Part shown: in pieces, positions 24,106 through 32,766 of the stretch
Layout of the letters: each line of letters begins with the position of its first letter
Numbering within the stretch: the first letter of the stretch is position 1
Assembly: GCF_001904725.1 (NCBI RefSeq)
Contig: NZ_MRCE01000005.1
Span: 66,269 to 130,268 of the forward strand
Length of the DNA: 64,000 nucleotides
Direction of reading: 5' to 3'
DNA from: Phormidium ambiguum IAM M-71
Lineage (GTDB): Bacteria > Cyanobacteriota > Cyanobacteriia > Cyanobacteriales > Aerosakkonemataceae
Program-made: the position numbers and the translations under genes
The notes under the pieces: model-generated
The model's database searches: none
What the model saw: only the letters and a program-made list of their open reading frames with translations
What the model was told of the DNA's origin: nothing

Positions 24106-24939
24106 TTATGGTAGCCAGGGATATTGACGAAAATCTGGTTTACGTTTTTCTAAAAATGCTTGTTTTCCTTCGGCTCCTTCTTCGGTCATATAATAAAGTA
24201 ACGTGGCATTTCCGGCGAGTTCTTGTAACCCTGCTTGTCCGTCACAATCAGCATTGAAAGCAGCTTTTAAACAGCGAATTGCGATCGGACTTTTTTCCAA
24301 GATCTCCTGTGCCCATTTAATTCCTTCCGCTTCCAACCCTGCAACCGGAACCACACAATTAACTAACCCCATTTCTAATGCTTGATTCGCATCATATTGC
24401 CGACACAAAAACCAAATTTCTCTAGCTTTTTTCTGTCCCACAATTCTCGCTAAATAACTAGCACCAAAACCGCCATCAAAACTTCCTACTTTCGGCCCTG
24501 TTTGACCAAAAATCGCATTATCAGCCGCAATTGTTAAATCGCAAATCAAATGTAAAACGTGACCACCACCGATCGCATATCCCGCCACCAAAGCAATCAC
24601 AACCTTCGGCATCGATCGAATTAAACGTTGCAAATCTAACACATTTAATCGCGGTACACCATCATCGCCAACATAACCCGCAGTACCCCGCACGCTTTGA
24701 TCGCCACCTGCACAAAAAGCATATTTCCCATCAGTATGCGGCCCTGCACCCGTAAAAAGTACTACGCCAATATTTCTATCCTCACGGGCATCACAAAAAG
24801 CATCGTAAAGTTCAAAAACAGTTTTTGGTCGGAAAGCATTACGTTTATGAGGACGATTAATCGTAATTTTGGCTATCCCGTCCATTTTGTGATAAAGAAT
24901 GTCTTCGTAAGTTTTGACTGTTTGCCATTCAACTTGCAT
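24106..24939 (-). CDS. menB: 1,4-dihydroxy-2-naphthoyl-CoA synthase
   Basis: 277-aa crotonase-fold enzyme that closes the naphthoate ring from o-succinylbenzoyl-CoA in phylloquinone synthesis; phylloquinone is the photosystem I electron carrier in cyanobacteria. Diagnostic motifs are [14 protein letters not shown], the oxyanion-hole regions [11 protein letters not shown] and [20 protein letters not shown], and the MenB-specific [15 protein letters not shown]. The C-terminus ends [12 protein letters not shown], as is usual for MenB. Length and start fit the family. Other men genes are not in the window, as is common because they are scattered in cyanobacteria. Confidence 0.97.
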   Translation of the reverse strand: MQVEWQTVKTYEDILYHKMDGIAKITINRPHKRNAFRPKTVFELYDAFCDAREDRNIGVVLFTGAGPHTDGKYAFCAGGDQSVRGTAGYVGDDGVPRLNVLDLQRLIRSMPKVVIALVAGYAIGGGHVLHLICDLTIAADNAIFGQTGPKVGSFDGGFGASYLARIVGQKKAREIWFLCRQYDANQALEMGLVNCVVPVAGLEAEGIKWAQEILEKSPIAIRCLKAAFNADCDGQAGLQELAGNATLLYYMTEEGAEGKQAFLEKRKPDFRQYPWLP

Positions 24940-25362
24940 AGATATGATATAAATATCGACTCAACATACAGTATTATCTGTCCTGAAAAGCCCTTACTGA
25001 TAAGCAATTCTGAAATCAGACTTTTTAGTGAGCCCAGAGAACTAATAGCGCAAGTTACGTAAGTCTCATTTCAAATACATATATTCTGTATTTTGTCAAT
25101 CCTTAAATAGTTATTAAGAATAAGATAAAATAGAAATACAACTAAAAAGTGCTTATCTAAACTAGAAGTCTGATATTCCTTGATTTGCAACTGCTAAAGT
25201 ACGCCGAACAATTGCCAAAAGTAGATATCTATTTTCAGCTAATATAGACGGAAAAAATACTCCGGTCAGATTGCTATTTCTCACAATATCAGCCCCAATC
25301 CAAAATTTAACAATGTAAACACCATCAATTTTTGATGAAAACTTATTCTAAGGAGTAGTGCA
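24940..25362. other. Intergenic region between menB and the TPR gene
   Basis: 423 bases containing the divergent promoters. A + strand frame that extends out of menB to 25062 has no family features and is a shadow. No repeat, RNA or operator was recognised here. Confidence 0.5.
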
Positions 25363-25776
25363 ATGGTAGCCTCTCACAAATTTTCTCAAACAGGCGTTGA
25401 GCAAACAGATACATATCAGGCGTTGCACAAACAGGGCAGTTTATTGTTGGATAAAGGCAATTATCAAGAAGCACTTACATATTTCGATCGGCTTTTAGAA
25501 CTGAATCCTGACAATCAACAAGCTTGGGCATTTCGAGGCGCAGTTTTGATTTTTCTCGAAAGATATACCGAAGCATTGTCAAGTTGCGATCGCGCTTTAC
25601 TCCTCAACCCAAAAGATTCCGAAACCTGGGTAATGCGCGGAGTTGCATTACAGCGTCTCAACCGTTATAAACAAGCATATAATAGTTACGATCGCGCATT
25701 AAATATCGAAAGAAAACCAATCTTAAAACAACTATTTCAGCCCATCTTATCCTTAATTAAACGGCTTAGAAGATAG
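25363..25776 (+). CDS. Small tetratricopeptide repeat protein
   Basis: 137 aa with AAGGAG before the ATG. Nearly the whole protein is three TPR units: about residues 18-51 (LHKQGSLLLDKGNYQEALTY), 52-85 (AFRGAVLIFLERYTEALSSC) and 86-119 (VMRGVALQRLNRYKQAYNSY). A basic hydrophobic tail (PILSLIKRLRR) ends it. There is no signal peptide, so it is probably a cytoplasmic protein-protein adaptor. It is followed by a terminator hairpin with AAAGGGAAAAA / TTTTTTCCCT arms at about 25841-25870. The partner is unknown. Confidence 0.8.
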   Translation: MVASHKFSQTGVEQTDTYQALHKQGSLLLDKGNYQEALTYFDRLLELNPDNQQAWAFRGAVLIFLERYTEALSSCDRALLLNPKDSETWVMRGVALQRLNRYKQAYNSYDRALNIERKPILKQLFQPILSLIKRLRR

Positions 25777-25840
25777 CTACCCTTAATTCAGCCTGGTAGC
25801 GGGAATTAACTTGCAATTAAAACCAATCAAACTACTCAGC

Positions 25841-25877
25841 AAAGGGAAAAAGCAAACCTTGTTTTTTCCCTCTTTTT
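25841..25877 (+). terminator. Rho-independent-like terminator after the TPR gene
   Basis: AAAGGGAAAAA pairs with TTTTTTCCCT around a ten-base loop and is followed by CTTTTTA. The stem is A/T-rich but long. Confidence 0.55.
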
Positions 25878-25936
25878 ATAGATATCAATTACCCCCTACT
25901 TATTCATAAAATATAATTAACTCTTTAAGTAACTTT

Positions 25937-26827
25937 ATGAAAACAAAACTCCCTTTTTTAACCAGCCAAAAGCAAAAAACTTTAAGTATTTGCTTGCTCT
26001 CCCTAACTTTATTCAGTTGCAATAACCCCACAGAAACAAAAACAGTTCTTGCTCGACCTTCATCGCTCACCCAAAACCAAAATTCTGACCGCCAAGCATC
26101 TGTTTGGGCAAATAACTTCACCGATACTAATTGGATGGAAGAATGGGGCGTTAAAAAATCTGCTTCTTGGGGCTTAAAAAACATCGAAGTCATGGAAAAT
26201 TCCGAAAGCAAAATTACTAAATATCTCAGAGTCCGCTATCCAGCAGGATCTGCTAGTCCCACAGTCTCCAGAAAAAAAGAAGCACCTTTAGGCGGCGCTC
26301 AATTTTTCGCTCACTTAAATATGCAACCCCGCGATGCTTTGCGCTTAAGTTACTACGTAAGATTTTCTAATAATTTTGACTTTGTAAAAGGTGGCAAATT
26401 ACCCGGATTATTCGGGGGAAAACTTAACACCGGAGGCAAAATTCCTAACGGAACAAACGGATTTTCTACCCGCTATATGTGGCGGCGCAACGGTGATGGC
26501 GAAGTTTATGCCTATCTCCCTACCAGTAGAGAAAATGGCACTTCATTAGGTAGAGGTAACTGGAAATTTAAACCAGGAAATTGGCATTTTATTGAACAAG
26601 AAGTTATCCTCAATCAACCAGGAAAAAATGATGGCAGAATTCGGGTTTGGTTAGATGGTAAACAAGTACTCGATCGGGATGAATTAAATTTTCGCACTAC
26701 CAATGATTTAAAAATTGAAGGCATTCTTTTTTCCACCTTTTTCGGTGGAGGAGATCCTTCTTGGGCAACACCTAAAGATGTCTATGCAGACTTTGCCAAC
26801 TTTTCTGTATCTTCTGCAAGTTACTAA
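25937..26827 (+). CDS. Polysaccharide lyase family 14-like lipoprotein
   Basis: 296 aa. The signal sequence ends in a lipobox (LTLFSCNNP, Cys near 29). The remaining part is a beta-jelly-roll domain carrying the pattern YYVRFSNNFDFVKGGKLPGL, then FGG and later TRYMWRRNGDGEVYAYLP, which I recognise from family 14 polysaccharide lyases, including alginate and polyglucuronate lyases. It would cut uronic-acid polymers in the periplasm or at the cell surface. It converges with the AlgE-like epimerase gene, separated by a strong bidirectional hairpin, and therefore borders an alginate-like biosynthesis cluster. Such lyases often trim or release the polymer made by the cluster. Substrate is inferred from context. 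Confidence 0.75.
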   Translation: MKTKLPFLTSQKQKTLSICLLSLTLFSCNNPTETKTVLARPSSLTQNQNSDRQASVWANNFTDTNWMEEWGVKKSASWGLKNIEVMENSESKITKYLRVRYPAGSASPTVSRKKEAPLGGAQFFAHLNMQPRDALRLSYYVRFSNNFDFVKGGKLPGLFGGKLNTGGKIPNGTNGFSTRYMWRRNGDGEVYAYLPTSRENGTSLGRGNWKFKPGNWHFIEQEVILNQPGKNDGRIRVWLDGKQVLDRDELNFRTTNDLKIEGILFSTFFGGGDPSWATPKDVYADFANFSVSSASY

Positions 26828-26836
26828 CGCAATTTT

Positions 26837-26864
26837 GTAGAGACGTTGTATACAACGTCTCTAC
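26837..26864. repeat. Perfect 28-bp palindrome GTAGAGACGTTGTA and its complement
   Basis: A self-complementary sequence directly after the PL14-like gene, the same family as the hairpin after menB (24068-24093). It probably contributes to termination. Confidence 0.6.
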
Positions 26865-26928
26865 ATTAGCTCTATAAGTAGTCTGCCATTCTCAGAAACA
26901 AAATTATCGAAAATTTCGTTATAAAAAA

Positions 26929-26966
26929 AATCAGGATGCAGGAAAAAAAATTCCTGCGTCCTGATT
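26929..26966. terminator. Strong bidirectional terminator hairpin
   Basis: AATCAGGATGCAGGAA (26929-26944) pairs with TTCCTGCGTCCTGATT (26951-26966) with one mismatch, flanked by A-runs on the left and TGTTTCTTT on the right. It separates the convergent lyase and epimerase genes. Confidence 0.75.
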
Positions 26967-26997
26967 GTTTCTTTAAGCTCTCAGTTCTTAGTTAAAC

Positions 26998-29900
26998 TTA
27001 AGAAATGGGAGAGTAAACTCGATATTGTTTGGTGATTCCCTGAATAACATTTCCGGCGATCGTATTTCCAGAGTTAGAGATGTTCTTTTCTCCAATACCC
27101 CATTTTGCTTGGTCAATTGGGTCATTGACGATCGTATTTTCTGACACAGTATTTCCTGTAGAAAAGGTAGTATTGTCATCATCAATGTAAATTTCTGAGT
27201 AACCACCCTTAAGTACTTGCGAGTTATTTAGCAGTTTGTTACCGCTGACAACATTGTTAGAAGAAGACCGGAGGCGAATACCATAAGTGGAATTATATTC
27301 CACAATATTGTTTCTGTACTCGTTGTAGTCACCTAGATAAGAATAGATACCGCTGGTTTTGTTGTACCGGGAAATATTACCTTCAAACAAATTGTAATCA
27401 GAAGTGCGCGATAAATTTACTGCTCCTGGTTGAACTGTGATTCCGTTACCACTTCCACCAGTACCATTGTAGGTAGCAACGTTATTAATAAAGTGTGTAT
27501 GTTTGGTAGCAGTTACAACATTAATCCCATGACGATTATTGGAATCAGCAATGTTATCCGCAACCAAAGAATACTCTAAATTATCAATTGTAATTCCGTC
27601 TTTTCCATTATGATCGGCTAGAGAATCCTTGATTGTTAATGCAACTGTAGGAACAGGAGCATAAGAGTTTTCGTGAGGGTCAAAACCGTAGTAGGCAAAG
27701 TTAGTTACGCGCAAATCTTCAAAAGTGCTGTTACCGTAAGTTCCATAATTACCGTAGGCGTTCCGAGTCGAGGTTTGATTACTCTTGTTACCGTCTAATT
27801 TCAGGTGACGAATATTTTGATTGTAGAAGCGAGGAACTGCGATGTTTTCTTCTGCGGAATGTAGTGCAGAACGCAACATTCCCGCATCTTCAAATTCCAC
27901 ATTATTTGCCTGTTTCAAAACAGTATTCCAACCTACACCAGAAAGAGTAACGTTATCGAAGGTAAGCAAAACATTGTCAGAAATGTTGAAAGTTCCAGGT
28001 AAAAGTAATACTGTACCTCCACCATTCATTCCCACTTCTGCGATCGCCTGATTAATCACAACTTGGTCATTACTACCACTAGCAATAAAATCAGCACCAC
28101 CTTTATTTCCAGTATCTTTCGCCGCCACTGCAACTGTCTTCGGCGCATCATGAGGTTGGAAAACTATACTGTATTTTTCATCATTATCGTAAATCGCATT
28201 ACCCGTCATTTCCCCCGGTTTCACATTGATAAAATAAGTACCCGCTGCCAAAGTTTGGGTAATTGAACCTTCTGTCTTTCCACTATCACTTTCCGTCCAA
28301 GTAGTACCTTTATTAGTCGAAGACTTCACAAGTGAACCATCACTATTCAGCAGTCGAATCGTAGTTCCCGCAGCTAAACCATTGAGGAATATGCTCACCG
28401 TTTCTTGTTTACCAAGACTGAATTTATAAAAGTCATTAGCATCGAATTGTCCAACATAATCAGTGAATTTTTGGTAATCAGTCAAACTGCCAATATCACG
28501 AGCAGCTTCCTTAGTATTGCCAGCACCATCATTAGCTTTGTAGTCAACTTTTACATACTGAGGAGCTTGCGTAATACCCGCTAAAGGATCGCCTACTGCT
28601 GGGTCCCAAAGAGTCCTACCAACTGGATCGAGAGTGTAAATTAGTTGAGAATTCGGCCCTTGAATTCTGGTTGTTTTGTATGTTCCTTGGATGGTGTTGT
28701 TCTTGTAAATATTGTAGTCACTCTCTGGATGTTTTTCCTCTATTCCGTACTTCGCAACTACTGCTTTGTTGTTCAGAATAGTATTGTTTTGGGCGACATT
28801 GTTAGTTGAGTAAGTAGTTTGGTTCGTGGTGGTGTTCAAGTAATGGTTAACCAGTATTTCGCTGTAACCTTGGTGTCGATTTTGGGAGTTATTCAGCAAT
28901 TCATTGTTGGAAATTGTACTCTTAGATGCACCTTTTAAATGAATTCCACCGTCACCATTTTCTTCGACGATGTTATTTTTAACCGTTGTACCTTCTGCTA
29001 ATTCTAAGTAAATACCATCTCGCTGATTGAATTTAACGATATTACCCTCTAATGTATTATTGTCAGAAGTTCTCTCCTTTTCTGTTCCTGACTGCACAAC
29101 AATTCCCCGAAAACCGTTATTGGTAACAATATTATTTCTGATAATGTTATTTTCAGAGTCAGTAACTAAATTTATGCCATGTCGGGTATTTGCATCACTG
29201 ATGTTACCTTCAATTAGTGAATCGACAATGTTATCTAATGTGATTCCATCTTGACCATTGTGATCGGCCAAATTGTCTTTAATTGTTAATCTCTGTGTTG
29301 GTACTTTAGCATCACTATTTTCATGAGGATCTAAACCGTAATATTTGAAACTATGAACCCGCAGGTCTTCAAAGCTACTATCTTGGTAAAATCCGAAGTT
29401 GCCGTAAGCGTTCTTGTAACTGGTTTGATTTGCTTTGTTACCATCCCAACTCATGTGCCGAAAATGCTGGTTAGCATAAATTGGTTTATCAATATTTCCC
29501 TTAGATGAATTAGCAGCAGAACGAACCATTCCGGCATTACTAAATACAACGTTGTTCCCTTGTTTGAGAATAGTATTCCAACCAATTCCTGTTAAAGTAA
29601 CATTGTCATACAGCGTTAAAATGTTGTCGGTAATATTAAAAGTTCCATCCAATAAAAGTACAGTTCCGCCACCTGCTTTGCCAACTTGTTCGATCGCCTG
29701 ATTAATCTCAACTTGGTCGTTACTACCATCAGTTAAAATGTCAGCACCACCTTTATTGTTGGTCGTCGAAGACGCTACCGCAACTGTATTTGGTGCGTCA
29801 TGCGGCTGGAAGATTAAGCTATACTTTTCTCCTTGATCGTAAAGTGGATTACCAGTGATTTGATCGACGTGAGAAACTCTAACTTGGTAATCACCAGCGG

Positions 29901-30159
29901 CTAAAGTTCTGGTAATTAATCCCCCTGTAGTTCCACTATTATTCGCCGTCCAAAGCGTGCCTGAATTTACAGAACTGTCAATCAGCGTTCCGTTATTATT
30001 AAACAGTTCCAGTTTTGTACCTGCTGACAAACCACTGAGAAACATACTCACTGTTTGTTGTTGTCCCAAACTGAACTTATATAAATCAGTTGGATCGGAG
30101 ATACTAACAAAGTCAGTCTGCTTGTTGTAATCGGTTAATGAACCTAATTGAAATTCCAT
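26998..30159 (-). CDS. Tandem double-module AlgE-like mannuronan C5-epimerase / parallel beta-helix protein
   Basis: 1053 aa made of two similar halves. Each half has a pre-peptidase C-terminal-like beta domain (about 1-120 and 560-690, YKFSLGQQQTVSMFLSGL type) and a pectate-lyase-like beta helix (about 125-520 and 700-1050) with NosD-type NNxI repeats. Both helices retain motifs typical of alginate C5-epimerases: YYGLDPHE (277-280) and YYGFDPHE (about 827-830) for the DPHE catalytic site, plus RHGIN(L/V)VT. There is no signal peptide, as with secreted AlgE enzymes, but also no RTX nonapeptide module. AGGTG precedes the ATG. It follows the Alg8-like and AlgD-like genes in the same direction. 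It would convert mannuronate to guluronate in a polymer; activity is inferred. Confidence 0.82.
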   Translation of the reverse strand: MEFQLGSLTDYNKQTDFVSISDPTDLYKFSLGQQQTVSMFLSGLSAGTKLELFNNNGTLIDSSVNSGTLWTANNSGTTGGLITRTLAAGDYQVRVSHVDQITGNPLYDQGEKYSLIFQPHDAPNTVAVASSTTNNKGGADILTDGSNDQVEINQAIEQVGKAGGGTVLLLDGTFNITDNILTLYDNVTLTGIGWNTILKQGNNVVFSNAGMVRSAANSSKGNIDKPIYANQHFRHMSWDGNKANQTSYKNAYGNFGFYQDSSFEDLRVHSFKYYGLDPHENSDAKVPTQRLTIKDNLADHNGQDGITLDNIVDSLIEGNISDANTRHGINLVTDSENNIIRNNIVTNNGFRGIVVQSGTEKERTSDNNTLEGNIVKFNQRDGIYLELAEGTTVKNNIVEENGDGGIHLKGASKSTISNNELLNNSQNRHQGYSEILVNHYLNTTTNQTTYSTNNVAQNNTILNNKAVVAKYGIEEKHPESDYNIYKNNTIQGTYKTTRIQGPNSQLIYTLDPVGRTLWDPAVGDPLAGITQAPQYVKVDYKANDGAGNTKEAARDIGSLTDYQKFTDYVGQFDANDFYKFSLGKQETVSIFLNGLAAGTTIRLLNSDGSLVKSSTNKGTTWTESDSGKTEGSITQTLAAGTYFINVKPGEMTGNAIYDNDEKYSIVFQPHDAPKTVAVAAKDTGNKGGADFIASGSNDQVVINQAIAEVGMNGGGTVLLLPGTFNISDNVLLTFDNVTLSGVGWNTVLKQANNVEFEDAGMLRSALHSAEENIAVPRFYNQNIRHLKLDGNKSNQTSTRNAYGNYGTYGNSTFEDLRVTNFAYYGFDPHENSYAPVPTVALTIKDSLADHNGKDGITIDNLEYSLVADNIADSNNRHGINVVTATKHTHFINNVATYNGTGGSGNGITVQPGAVNLSRTSDYNLFEGNISRYNKTSGIYSYLGDYNEYRNNIVEYNSTYGIRLRSSSNNVVSGNKLLNNSQVLKGGYSEIYIDDDNTTFSTGNTVSENTIVNDPIDQAKWGIGEKNISNSGNTIAGNVIQGITKQYRVYSPIS

Positions 30160-30410
30160 AATTCACCTGCAACTTAATTTGCTGATTTATCAACCAGGCT
30201 CTCTTTTACTTGTGGCTTCAGTCGTGAGCTTGGGCTAAACGGTGGAAAACCTTCGTGCAAGAAGAATGTACGGGCGATTAATAATCGCGCTTACCAAGGG
30301 GATTCCTTACAGATTAAGCCTTTCACAAATTAATCAAATTAATCGATCGCTCTAAGTACAAGAGAGCCATTTGTTCGCAATACTTAGCCGAAAGACTTGT
30401 CAAATTGTTT

Positions 30411-32660
30411 TCAAGATAACTTTCCGGGGAGATTTACTCCTTTAATAATTGTATTGACCGCATTCTTTTGCGAAATGTGTTCATCTAAGCAGAGATTTTG
30501 TGCGATCGCCTTTCCTGTGCCAGAATCTACACAATTCGCATTGCCTTCTATAGCTATATACTCCACATTGACGTTCTCAGTATTGTTGAGAACTAAAGCG
30601 TGAGGCTGACTCTGTTCAAACTGAATATTTTTCAGCGTCACTTTCTCCACTCGCTCTAGCACAATACTATCTACTTTGTAGTTCAACTCTGATTCTGGCT
30701 TCGGAGGAACAACTTCTAGAGAAAAACGACTCAATTCAATATTATGTATTCTGTTAATAGATGAGTTAGCTGCCGAAACTGTCCCGATATTGGAATTACT
30801 AGCCTTAACATTTTTAGTAATGTTTGCTGGTTTGATAGTAATAAAAGAATCGGGAACTTGTTCAGTTACATGAGCTTTAATTACTGTGCGTCCAGCACCC
30901 TGACCTTTAATAATGATATTACTGTGATTAATTTCTACAGAACGGAACAAATCTAATTCCCCAATCGGTAAATTAACTTGAATTATCCCTTGTTCAGGTA
31001 GATTATCAATCAATTTTTGCAGTGCCGCACCATCATCTTTCCCATCATTAGGTAGAACACCGTAGTCAATAGCTTTGACAATTTGCGTTGGTGTTGGTTT
31101 AGCTTGCACATTAACGTGCCACACGAAATTAGGAAGATCGTAAGCTGGAGTAAAAACCCTAGCCATTGAACATAAGAAAATGCTAAAGCCAAACAACTGT
31201 GCGTAGTAAAGAAAGTTAGAAGTGCTCAGTTTTAACCATTTACCAAAACCTGTACCTGCAATATCACTCTTTTGGTTGCCACGATTAGACCATTTTTGCT
31301 TTGCCAAGTTCATCTGTGTATAAATTTTAATCAGTGATGAACTCCACTGGGAGGCAATCATATATAAAAGGTGAACTGGTTTAAGATAATCGTCTCTACC
31401 AAGCGAAAAGAGTATTAAAGTCAAACCGCGAGTAAAGAGAAGCCAAAAAAAGATTAAACCAACTTGTACCCAGTTGCCTGTTAGAGCATAAATAATCATT
31501 AATCCAGGCGCAATCAAAGCTGTCCAAATACTCAGTCTTTGATCGAGGATACAGTACCAAATAAACCAACCAACTTTATGTGGGCCAAGGGCAAGGGCAC
31601 GGCTACCATTACGTAGCATATTCCCGAACCAACGCCGCATATTTTGATAAGCACGCATCGGTACAGAACCAGAGATGGTTTCGATCGTATCAACCATCGC
31701 ATCTGGAACATACATCATGTCGTACCCTTCTTTTAGTACCCAGTACCAAGTACTTTTGTCATCGCCAGAGAGAAACTTAAATTCGCCCCACAACCAGTCG
31801 TTGAGCTTATCCTTTTCTAACAAATCGGCGAAGCTAGGATCGAGTGCTGCTTCCGCTCGATATAAAGAAAAACGCCCTGTCAAACACAACACTTTCTTAG
31901 CAAGTCCGTGCGAACACATATACAAATGTCTTTGGGCGAATCGTAAAAATAACCATTCTTCAAAAAACTTGGAACCTAAAACTGTGGCACGTTCATCGGT
32001 AGTTAATGCACCCATTTTGGGGAACATATTAAAAAATGGTAAGCACCCTTTAAGGACACCCGGATTAATTATTGCATCCCCATCCATCAAACCAACAATG
32101 GTGTTTTTCGGTGGGTTGGAACGAGCGAGTAATCTTAAACCTTCTGCTAATGCTTTGCGTTTCCCCCCAGCTGGGTCAAGCATTGGCAGATATTTAATAT
32201 ACTTGTGTTCTGGGTCTTCTTCGTCGAGAATTTTCCCGATCGCTTCAATTTCCTCCGGCGTAGTAACTACAATGACAATTGTTGGATTAATCAGACTTTT
32301 TGCATTATTTGCGATCGCCCGAAATACTTTATCCGTAATCCAAGGTTGCTCTTTAAAAGTCGGTGCAATTAAACAAGCTGTGGGTAATTCTTCCAAGGGT
32401 ATTCTGTTAGCTTTGCGTCGCCAACGAGCAAATACCCATTTGCGATAATACCAACTCCGAAGAAACTGAAAGCCAAACCAACTCCAGCGCACAGCACCCA
32501 AAGTTCCTACTGTTACTGCTGCCCATCCACCATAGACTGCTGTTTGTAGCTGAGGACTTAAGTAATAGAGTCCAGCAAATCCACAGACAGAGATCAACAG
32601 TAATGCCAATAAATTAAGGTAGAATTTCGCTGTTGTCCAAAGATTCGCGCAGTTACTCAT
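30411..32660 (-). CDS. Alg8-like family 2 glycosyltransferase fused to a C-terminal beta-helix domain
   Basis: 749 aa. Two N-terminal membrane segments (about 12-32 and 42-62) precede a processive GT2 domain with DGD (193-195), SGDDK (298-302) and QNMRRW (339-344, the QxxRW motif). The adjoining FGNMLRNGSRALALGP is very like bacterial Alg8 (mannuronan synthase). Several C-terminal membrane segments follow (about 365-510). Unlike normal Alg8, about 220 further residues (528-749) resemble the start of a pectate-lyase-type beta helix (AIDYGVLPNDGKDDGAALQK) and would lie in the periplasm. It sits between the AlgD-like and AlgE-like genes in one direction. The predicted role is polymerisation of GDP-mannuronate at the inner membrane; hyaluronan- or cellulose-like products cannot be excluded. 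Confidence 0.82.
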   Translation of the reverse strand: MSNCANLWTTAKFYLNLLALLLISVCGFAGLYYLSPQLQTAVYGGWAAVTVGTLGAVRWSWFGFQFLRSWYYRKWVFARWRRKANRIPLEELPTACLIAPTFKEQPWITDKVFRAIANNAKSLINPTIVIVVTTPEEIEAIGKILDEEDPEHKYIKYLPMLDPAGGKRKALAEGLRLLARSNPPKNTIVGLMDGDAIINPGVLKGCLPFFNMFPKMGALTTDERATVLGSKFFEEWLFLRFAQRHLYMCSHGLAKKVLCLTGRFSLYRAEAALDPSFADLLEKDKLNDWLWGEFKFLSGDDKSTWYWVLKEGYDMMYVPDAMVDTIETISGSVPMRAYQNMRRWFGNMLRNGSRALALGPHKVGWFIWYCILDQRLSIWTALIAPGLMIIYALTGNWVQVGLIFFWLLFTRGLTLILFSLGRDDYLKPVHLLYMIASQWSSSLIKIYTQMNLAKQKWSNRGNQKSDIAGTGFGKWLKLSTSNFLYYAQLFGFSIFLCSMARVFTPAYDLPNFVWHVNVQAKPTPTQIVKAIDYGVLPNDGKDDGAALQKLIDNLPEQGIIQVNLPIGELDLFRSVEINHSNIIIKGQGAGRTVIKAHVTEQVPDSFITIKPANITKNVKASNSNIGTVSAANSSINRIHNIELSRFSLEVVPPKPESELNYKVDSIVLERVEKVTLKNIQFEQSQPHALVLNNTENVNVEYIAIEGNANCVDSGTGKAIAQNLCLDEHISQKNAVNTIIKGVNLPGKLS

Positions 32661-32766
32661 AATGGCTCTCTAGCCCTCAGTTCTAGACTCGGCTCGGATG
32701 TGGCGATCGAATTACAATTGCAAAGGAAGAAGAATTACCCTGATTAGCTGTTAGAAATGTTCTACA

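Noticed and set aside
24697-25062. 121-aa plus-strand ORF overlapping menB and running into the spacer
   Set aside because: Antisense to menB for most of its length, with no recognisable features in the remainder.
30180-30320. Segment with AGCCCAAGCTCACGACTG-like hairpin half, reminiscent of IS200/IS605 ends
   Set aside because: Only one weak hairpin half, no transposase or omega RNA partner, and no second end; not enough for a mobile element call.
31675-32448. 257-aa plus-strand ORF opposite the Alg8-like gene
   Set aside because: It lies wholly antisense to a well-supported GT2 domain, has no ribosome site or family motif, and its composition is that of a reverse-strand shadow.
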